Below are positions 6,626-11,375 of a stretch of DNA of 11,375 bases, in pieces. The notes beneath the pieces are model-generated. The model did not search any database. It saw nothing but the letters and a program-made list of their open reading frames with translations, and was not told the DNA's origin. Every line of letters starts with the position of its first letter. Position 1 is the first letter of the stretch. The stretch comes from Flavobacteriales bacterium (GTDB taxonomy: Bacteria; Bacteroidota; Bacteroidia; Flavobacteriales_D; Sanyastnellaceae), in contig JAPKBK010000034.1 in the NCBI GenBank assembly GCA_028823435.1, positions 1 to 11,375 of the forward strand, given 5' to 3'. The translations under genes were made by a program, and so were the position numbers.

Positions 6626-8872
6626 GTGCCAAGGTACATAGCTACGGGTATAATTGTGGTGGTTCTTCTGTCCCCTTTTCATTCTTTATCCCAAAACGCT
6701 TCTGCTGAGCGTCATCTGCTGTTGTCTCAATCAATAGAATGTCGTGGGAAGGTCACTGACAGGTTGATTTCTAAACTAGAAGAATCCTACAGAATTAGAC
6801 CAAATAGAAGGTTTATCGGAATAACTTGGAGGCTTTATGCACATCAGATGATTCGTCCTGAGGCATTGTCTCGCAGTCTTGAAAAACGGGAAGCGCGAAA
6901 CAAAAAACCTGGGGGTCTTCGTTATGGAATACGTGAGCTCTTTGGTGAGTCACCTTCATATTATAACACTGATGAACTATATCGCACGACACTTAAAATG
7001 GTCCAAGTGCTCAATCAAGAAGGCTATCTTCAAGCGAGTGTTGCAGTCACTGCTGACTCCTCTCATATTTCAGGCTGGGAGGCAGTATATGTCATCGAAT
7101 TGGGTAGGAGATGGGGTATAAAAGATGTGATTTGGAACACCACCACTTCAGGCCTTCCTAAGGATCAAATAAGCGAAGGAGGTCTTTTGCAAAAAGGTGC
7201 TCCATTAAGTATTACAGACCTTAACAATGAAAGGGAAAGGATTTCAAAACTTGCAGGCAGGCTGGGGTTTGCTACTTTTAACGAAGGGTTTGTGAAATTC
7301 GAATTAGACACTTTAGATCTCGATGGTGGCGTGAATGTTGAAATCATTTTACGTGGTCAACGACTAGAAAACGCTTCCACTTCTATTCCTCATAAGTCGA
7401 TGAAGATAGGCTCAGTCTTTTTTGACCAAAGCAATATGACAAAGCCCTTGATGTCCTCCATACTTAATCATCTTGTCACACTCGAAGAAGGTGCGGGGTT
7501 TGACCCCGCAAAATTCGCGTCTTCATATCGTCGACTTTCTGGAGTTACTGCCCTGAAAATTGTCGAATTAAAAAAAGACTTTCCGATATCTCTTGATCGC
7601 AACTATGGTGTCGTCGATGTTACTGTCGATATTCAAGATGCGCCAAGGTATGATCTCGCACTTGAGTTTGATATGACGCGCGCCGACACGAGATATGGTC
7701 CCCTTGGCAAAATAACCTGGACCGACAACAATACAACAGGCCGAGGAGATGTGTTGACCTGGACGGTTTCTGCAGCAATCGCTTCTACGCAGCCTTTTTC
7801 TTACACATCTTCTTCGATTGTGCCAAACAGTGGGGAATTCAGTTTTTTAGGGTCGTACAGAACAATAGGGATTTCTCCATTACGTCTTAAATCTCTCCCC
7901 AAATCAACGGAGCCTCACTCTGAGTGGTTAATGCAAGCAGCACGTGAGTCTAGACCTGAATACACCAGCGCGACTTTTGACTATCGCCACAGAATTGAAT
8001 GGACTGAAAACCCCGTAAGGAGGAGTAGATTTGTGATTGATGTGATTCACTTATCCTATGTCAACCTAGATATTTCTAATGATTTCGAGGACTGGCTTGA
8101 AACTGAAGATAACGAGGTTTTAAAACAAAGGTTCAGTGATTATGCACTCACAGGAAGTAGAATTGGATGGAATTCATTGGTAGGTGCAAATGGTGGGAAT
8201 ATGGATCTCAGTTTTGAATGGTCAGGCATGGCAAGTAGCCTTCTTTCTCCATTAATGGGGTGGGAAGTGTCTGATGAGGGTGAGGTGAAAATAGGAGAAG
8301 TGCCTGTCATTAAGTTCATTCGTGTCGATGGTTCATGGGTGATGAATAATAAATTTAGTAACAGAGAAGATATGGTATTCAAATCTAGATTCAGATTTGG
8401 GGGCGCTTTTGTCGGTGAAGGAACAGAAACCTTGCCTTACTCAAAAGGGTTTTTCGGAGGGGGTTTAAATGGAATTCGGGGTTGGCCTATCAGAGAATTG
8501 GGGCCAGGAAATTACGCTGAAGAATCTTCAACACAAGGTGTTCTTCGTGGCGTGGGGGATTATCGTCTTGATGTCTCATCAGAATTTCGATTTAAATGGA
8601 CGCCATTAACGACTGTTGCTCTTTTTGCAGATGCGGGTAATATTTGGCAAAATGGAAATGGTGAAAACGATGGTACATCATGGAATTCCTCAGGTTTTTC
8701 TTCAATAGCATTCAGTGCAGGTATTGGTTTAAGACTTGACTTCAAGTTCTTTCTCATTCGCTTGGACGCAGCATTGAGATTACATGACCCAACCCATTCA
8801 GACGGGGAGAGGTGGTTCATCGAATCCAGACCAAACGGAGCATTGCATTTAGGTTTAGGTCATCCATTCTAA
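6626..8872 (+). CDS. tamL: TamL/TamA-like Omp85 outer-membrane assembly protein
   Basis: A 748-residue BamA/TamA-superfamily protein, expected in the outer membrane where it helps insert outer-membrane proteins. From GTG 6626 it has a signal peptide (MPR, then IATGIIVVVLLSPF, likely cut near A27). A TamL-like N-terminal segment follows (ERHLLLSQSIE, RPNRRFIGI at 58-66). POTRA-like sequence (LNQEGYLQASVAV and beyond) leads into a C-terminal beta-barrel with the loop-6 motif IRGW (Arg618) and a terminal Phe. The frame is open 33 codons further upstream, but that part is antisense to the methyltransferase gene and would bury the signal peptide. GTG 6626 lies seven bases from the divergent methyltransferase start. 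Unlike described TamL proteins, no lipobox Cys is seen; the first Cys is residue 39. No tamB gene occurs in the window. A general BamA-like role is the alternative. Confidence 0.88.
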   Translation: MPRYIATGIIVVVLLSPFHSLSQNASAERHLLLSQSIECRGKVTDRLISKLEESYRIRPNRRFIGITWRLYAHQMIRPEALSRSLEKREARNKKPGGLRYGIRELFGESPSYYNTDELYRTTLKMVQVLNQEGYLQASVAVTADSSHISGWEAVYVIELGRRWGIKDVIWNTTTSGLPKDQISEGGLLQKGAPLSITDLNNERERISKLAGRLGFATFNEGFVKFELDTLDLDGGVNVEIILRGQRLENASTSIPHKSMKIGSVFFDQSNMTKPLMSSILNHLVTLEEGAGFDPAKFASSYRRLSGVTALKIVELKKDFPISLDRNYGVVDVTVDIQDAPRYDLALEFDMTRADTRYGPLGKITWTDNNTTGRGDVLTWTVSAAIASTQPFSYTSSSIVPNSGEFSFLGSYRTIGISPLRLKSLPKSTEPHSEWLMQAARESRPEYTSATFDYRHRIEWTENPVRRSRFVIDVIHLSYVNLDISNDFEDWLETEDNEVLKQRFSDYALTGSRIGWNSLVGANGGNMDLSFEWSGMASSLLSPLMGWEVSDEGEVKIGEVPVIKFIRVDGSWVMNNKFSNREDMVFKSRFRFGGAFVGEGTETLPYSKGFFGGGLNGIRGWPIRELGPGNYAEESSTQGVLRGVGDYRLDVSSEFRFKWTPLTTVALFADAGNIWQNGNGENDGTSWNSSGFSSIAFSAGIGLRLDFKFFLIRLDAALRLHDPTHSDGERWFIESRPNGALHLGLGHPF
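6629..6636 (-). promoter_or_regulatory. Near-match -7 box TACCTTGG for the RNA methyltransferase gene
   Basis: On the minus strand TACCTTGG differs from TAnnTTTG at one position and ends ten bases before the chosen methyltransferase ATG, implying a leader of about seven bases. It lies inside the first codons of tamL on the other strand. Its placement matches the boxes of the other minus-strand genes, but one mismatch and the lack of a clear -33 element make it tentative. Confidence 0.25.
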
Positions 8873-8878
8873 CCCGTT

Positions 8879-8886
8879 TAACTTTG
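8879..8886 (+). promoter_or_regulatory. Bacteroidota -7 box TAACTTTG just upstream of accD
   Basis: TAACTTTG is an exact TAnnTTTG match in the 26-base gap between tamL and accD, ending 12 bases before the accD ATG. A TTTA at 8854-8857 sits 21 bases upstream and could be a weak -33 element (one mismatch to TTTG). This suggests that accD has its own promoter giving a very short leader, in addition to any read-through from tamL. Confidence 0.5.
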
Positions 8887-8898
8887 TCAAAAAAAAGC

Positions 8899-9750
8899 AT
8901 GGGTTGGTTCCAAAGAAATACTGAAGGCATTACGACGAAGTCGGCTGAGAAAAAGGAGATCCCTGAAGGTGCTTGGTACAAGTGTCCAAGTTGCAAGAAC
9001 ATTGTGTCAGCTCAAGATCATGAAGATGCTTTGTGGGTGTGTGGACATTGCGACCATCACGAGCGTGTGGGCAGTGCAGAGTATTTCGCGTTGTTATTTG
9101 ACAATGGTAAATGTCGAAGTCTCGCGCCTAAAATGATTTCAGAAGATCCATTAACATTTACAGATACAAAGCCCTATCAAAAAAGACTAGCATCTGCAAA
9201 AGAGAAAACGGGTTTAAATGACGCATTAAGAGTTGCATCTGGTGAACTTGAGGGTATTCCTGTTGTGATTGCTTGTATGGATTTCTCTTTTATAGGAGGG
9301 TCTATGGGTTCCGTTGTTGGAGAAAAGATCGCGCGAGGAATTGATCATGCGATTAAGAAAGGCAGACCATTTATTTGCATTTCTAAGTCAGGAGGGGCAA
9401 GGATGATGGAAGCGGGTTACAGCTTAATGCAAATGGCAAAAACCAGCGCAAAACTTTCGATGCTTGAGAAGGCAGGCTTGCCTTTTATAAGTATACTTAC
9501 AGACCCTACGACTGGTGGCGTTACAGCTTCATTTGCGATGTTAGGCGACCTGAATATCGCTGAACCAAATGCGCTTATTGCTTTTGCAGGGCCTCGAGTG
9601 GTTAAAGAAACCATTGGCAAGGATTTGCCAGAGGGCTTTCAGCGGTCAGAATTTTTGTTAGAGCACGGTTTCTTAGATGCCATTGTTCCTAGAAAAGATC
9701 TGAAATCTAAGTTGCATTTTGCAATTAGAATGCTTCATACTTCAAACTAA
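8899..9750 (+). CDS. accD: Acetyl-CoA carboxylase carboxyltransferase subunit beta
   Basis: A 283-residue AccD, the zinc-binding half of the carboxyltransferase that transfers CO2 from carboxybiotin to acetyl-CoA to make malonyl-CoA, the first committed step of fatty-acid synthesis. An N-terminal zinc ribbon is seen as CPSC (Cys29, Cys32) and CGHC (Cys48, Cys51). The crotonase-fold core carries FIGGSMGSVVGEK (131-143), ISKSGGARMMEAG (161-173), TDPTTGGVTASFAMLGD (201-217) and GPRVVKET (231-238), all typical. The ATG at 8899 (MGWFQR) gives the standard start; an open frame reaching back to 8812 overlaps the tamL end and has no family-like residues. Its partner accA is not in the window. From memory, a class II aldolase gene (fbaA) often precedes accD in flavobacteria; here tamL is directly upstream. 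Confidence 0.97.
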   Translation: MGWFQRNTEGITTKSAEKKEIPEGAWYKCPSCKNIVSAQDHEDALWVCGHCDHHERVGSAEYFALLFDNGKCRSLAPKMISEDPLTFTDTKPYQKRLASAKEKTGLNDALRVASGELEGIPVVIACMDFSFIGGSMGSVVGEKIARGIDHAIKKGRPFICISKSGGARMMEAGYSLMQMAKTSAKLSMLEKAGLPFISILTDPTTGGVTASFAMLGDLNIAEPNALIAFAGPRVVKETIGKDLPEGFQRSEFLLEHGFLDAIVPRKDLKSKLHFAIRMLHTSN

Positions 9751-9765
9751 GGTTTTCAATATCAC

Positions 9766-9777
9766 AATGTTGACATT
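9766..9777 (+). repeat. Short inverted repeat AATGTTGACATT between accD and rpsO
   Basis: Two 5-base arms (AATGT / ACATT) flank TG in the 121-base accD-rpsO gap, 16 bases past the accD stop. It could be a small operator or a weak hairpin. There is no T-run directly after it, so it is not a standard intrinsic terminator. A short repeat like this can occur by chance. Confidence 0.25.
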
Positions 9778-9817
9778 ACGGTGGTGCAATTAATGCATGT
9801 ATTCTAATTTAATATTG

Positions 9818-9825
9818 TATATTTG
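9818..9825 (+). promoter_or_regulatory. Bacteroidota -7 box TATATTTG for rpsO
   Basis: TATATTTG fits TAnnTTTG exactly within a very AT-rich stretch (about 9790-9840) ahead of rpsO. A start about four bases downstream would give a leader of roughly 43 bases, which is room for the S15 autoregulation known in other bacteria, although I see no specific leader structure. No clear TTG lies at the usual spacing upstream. Confidence 0.5.
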
Positions 9826-9871
9826 CAATTATAATTTTTTATTCGCATAACGGACATCAAAAGATTTCGCC

Positions 9872-10144
9872 ATGTACTATTTAGATACTGAAAAGAAGAA
9901 AGAATTCTTCGAAAAGCACGGAAAAGGAGTTGCCGATACAGGTTCTCCAGAGGCACAAGTTGCCATTTACTCTTATCGTATTAATCATCTTACGAATCAC
10001 CTTAAGAGTAACAGAAAAGATTTTAGCACTCAACGCGCTCTTATAGCCTTAGTTGCTAAGCGTCGTAAAGCACTCGATTACTTAATAAGTAAAGATATCA
10101 CGAGATACCGTGCTATCGTAAAAGAGTTAGGGCTACGTCGCTAA
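9872..10144 (+). CDS. rpsO: 30S ribosomal protein S15
   Basis: A 90-residue S15, which binds the central domain of 16S rRNA early in small-subunit assembly and contributes to a bridge with the large subunit. The family core is plain: DTGSPEAQVAIYSYRINHLTNHLKSNRKDF (the first helices and the conserved SPE-Q region), then LVAKRRKALDYL and the C-terminal RYRAIVKELGLRR. The length is normal (about 88-90). The N-terminus MYYLDTEKKKEFFEKHG is the Bacteroidota style with an acidic and basic helix. The gene sits upstream of pnp in the conserved rpsO-pnp order, with a 183-base gap that holds a hairpin. The ATG at 9872 agrees with family starts. Expression is probably driven from the TATATTTG box at 9818. 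Confidence 0.98.
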   Translation: MYYLDTEKKKEFFEKHGKGVADTGSPEAQVAIYSYRINHLTNHLKSNRKDFSTQRALIALVAKRRKALDYLISKDITRYRAIVKELGLRR

Positions 10145-10170
10145 TTTTATGCTGAACAGATCACGGCTTA

Positions 10171-10199
10171 AAAATCGAGTAAAATATTACTTGAATTTT
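10171..10199 (+). terminator. Possible terminator or processing hairpin after rpsO
   Basis: Starting 26 bases past the rpsO stop, TCGAGTAA and TTACTTGA form an 8-bp stem (one G-U pair) around an AATA loop. Flanking AAAA and TTTT extend it after a single bulged A. The T-tract is short and the stem AT-rich, so as an intrinsic terminator it would be weak and probably leaky, allowing read-through to pnp. In enterobacteria the same gap holds a terminator and an RNase III site; that parallel is inference only. Confidence 0.4.
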
Positions 10200-10282
10200 G
10201 TTGTGCTCTTTCAGTTTTTCAAAATTGAATTACTTGGCTTGATTTTTGATATAACAAATGCGGGATGTTTAACTCCGTATTG

Positions 10283-10299
10283 TTGCGTTAATTAAGCAA
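10283..10299 (+). repeat. Near-perfect palindrome upstream of pnp
   Basis: TTGC, a single unpaired G, then TTAATTAA and GCAA: without the G this is a perfect 16-base palindrome. It ends 28 bases before the pnp ATG, so it is probably in the pnp leader. It may be a binding site for a dimeric regulator, or fold in RNA as a six-pair stem with a bulged G and an AAUU loop. PNPase levels are autoregulated through the 5' leader in E. coli, but nothing here shows that mechanism. Confidence 0.35.
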
Positions 10300-10327
10300 A
10301 TCGCAGAGTGAGATATAAAATAAAGAA

Positions 10328-11375
10328 ATGAATTACACGGTAAATAACCAAACCATTGATCTCGGCAACGGGCGCGAGATCAGCCTTGAGACTGGAAAGC
10401 TTGCAAAACAAGCTGACGGTTCTATTGTTCTTCGTTGTGGCAAAACAATGCTTCTTGCAACAATAGTTAGTAGTGATAACGCAAGAGACGAAGTTGACTT
10501 CCTTCCGTTAACAGTCGATTACAGAGAGAAATATGCTGCCGCTGGAAGATTCCCTGGTGGATTCTTTAAGCGTGAGGCACGTCCTTCTGATTCAGAGGTG
10601 CTTGTGATGCGTTTGGTAGATAGAGCCCTTCGTCCGATGTTCCCATCTGATTATCATGCGGGAACTCAGGTCATGGTTCAACTGATGTCATCCGATGCGG
10701 ATGTTTTGCCTGACAGTTTGGTTGGTTTAGCTGCAAGTGCATGTATCGCTGTAAGTGATGTGCCATTTAATGGTCCTATTTCTGAGGTACGTGTTGCACG
10801 TGTCAACGGTGAATTCATGATTAATCCTTATCGCTCAGAATTAGAATTAGCTGACATTGACTTGATGGTCGCTGGTACAGTAGACAGTATCGTCATGGTT
10901 GAGGGTGAGATGTCTGAAGTAAGCGAGTCAGAAATGGTTGACGCTATAGAGGTTGCTTCAAAAGCAATTACGATTCAGTGTGAAGCTCAAATAGAATTGG
11001 CAAAAGCAGTAGGTAAATATGGAGAAAGTCGTGAATATTCTCATGAAGATCACGATGAGGTTCTGAAGGCAAAGGTGTTTGACACCTTATACCCTAAGAT
11101 GTATGAGGCTGCTCAAAAAGGTAAATCTAAAGTTGAAAGAAAAGCGTCATTTAAAGCCATTAAAGCTGAGTTCGTATCAACTCTTTCAGATGAAGAAGGA
11201 AAGGAAAAAGCATTTATGCTTAAATCTTACCTTCACGATGTAGAGAAGAAAGCAATCAGAGATTTGGTTCTATTAGAAGGTGTTCGTCTTGACGGACGAT
11301 CTACAACCGACATCCGTGCGATATGGGGAGAAGTAGATTATCTGCCTAGTTGTCATGGTTCAGCGCTCTTTACAC
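10328..11375 (+). CDS. pnp: Polyribonucleotide nucleotidyltransferase (PNPase), 3'-truncated by the window edge
   Basis: PNPase degrades RNA 3' to 5' by phosphorolysis, releasing nucleoside diphosphates, and acts as a trimer in the cytoplasm. The frame is open from ATG 10328 to the window end (349 codons, about half of a usual 700-residue protein), with no frameshift. The first RNase PH-like domain shows DFLPLTVDYREKYAAAGRFPGG split by family-typical residues, then KREARPSDSEVLVMRLVDRALRP. An all-helical linker follows (about 230-310). The second RNase PH domain opens with LLEGVRLDGRSTTDIR and EVDYLPSCHGSALFT. The catalytic second domain continues past the edge, and the KH and S1 domains are not in view. 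The leader has no Shine-Dalgarno; the start is preceded by an A-rich stretch, as expected in Bacteroidota. It follows rpsO in the conserved order. Confidence 0.97.
   Translation, partial: MNYTVNNQTIDLGNGREISLETGKLAKQADGSIVLRCGKTMLLATIVSSDNARDEVDFLPLTVDYREKYAAAGRFPGGFFKREARPSDSEVLVMRLVDRALRPMFPSDYHAGTQVMVQLMSSDADVLPDSLVGLAASACIAVSDVPFNGPISEVRVARVNGEFMINPYRSELELADIDLMVAGTVDSIVMVEGEMSEVSESEMVDAIEVASKAITIQCEAQIELAKAVGKYGESREYSHEDHDEVLKAKVFDTLYPKMYEAAQKGKSKVERKASFKAIKAEFVSTLSDEEGKEKAFMLKSYLHDVEKKAIRDLVLLEGVRLDGRSTTDIRAIWGEVDYLPSCHGSALFT

Noticed and set aside
8812..8898. A longer accD start at 8812
   Set aside because: The extension overlaps the end of tamL and lacks family similarity; MGWFQR at 8899 is the normal AccD start.
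1..11375. Search for mobile elements, CRISPR arrays, toxin-antitoxin or defence genes, tRNAs and rRNAs
   Set aside because: No transposase-like or recombinase-like protein, no direct-repeat array, no tRNA-like cloverleaf and no defence-type domain was seen; every large gene is a known housekeeping family.

Overview
The window looks like a chromosomal housekeeping segment of a member of the Bacteroidota, most probably a flavobacterium-like lineage. Four things point there: the TamL-type Omp85 protein, the PlsB-like acyltransferase with an NHRDIVLD motif, the wording of the PNPase N-terminus, and several upstream boxes matching the Bacteroidota -7 element TAnnTTTG. Start codons lack Shine-Dalgarno sequences and the DNA leans AT-rich. 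I see no mobile element, CRISPR array, tRNA or rRNA.

Layout. Positions 1-1865 (+) hold the 3' part of a thiolase gene, with a cytoplasmic-type NlpC/P60 peptidase gene joined to it by an ATGA overlap. Positions 1866-3047 (-) encode a 3-hydroxyacyl-CoA dehydrogenase whose stop codon abuts that of the peptidase gene. Positions 3133-3423 (+) encode an unrecognised 96-residue protein. Positions 3388-4683 (-) encode an RhlE-like DEAD-box RNA helicase with a basic tail. Positions 4723-5862 (+) encode a glycerophosphate-type acyltransferase. Positions 5833-6618 (-) encode a TrmH/SpoU RNA methyltransferase. Positions 6626-8872 (+) encode the TamL-like outer-membrane protein, followed on the same strand by accD (8899-9750), rpsO (9872-10144) and pnp (10328 to the window end, incomplete).

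How the genes relate. The left third carries two consecutive activities of fatty-acid or acyl-CoA degradation (hydroxyacyl-CoA oxidation and thiolysis) on opposite strands. The middle and right carry membrane-building functions (acyltransferase, outer-membrane assembly factor, acetyl-CoA carboxylase subunit) mixed with RNA and ribosome functions (helicase, methyltransferase, S15, PNPase). The rpsO-pnp order is the widely conserved one. From 1095 to 8872 transcription direction flips at almost every gene. Three convergent pairs abut or overlap at their 3' ends, and one divergent pair has start codons only 7 bases apart.

I found no convincing new multi-gene system. The points most worth a second look are -7 boxes placed so close to start codons that several mRNAs would be leaderless or nearly so, a TamL-like protein whose signal peptide lacks a lipobox cysteine, the unknown 96-residue protein, and a near-perfect palindrome upstream of pnp.
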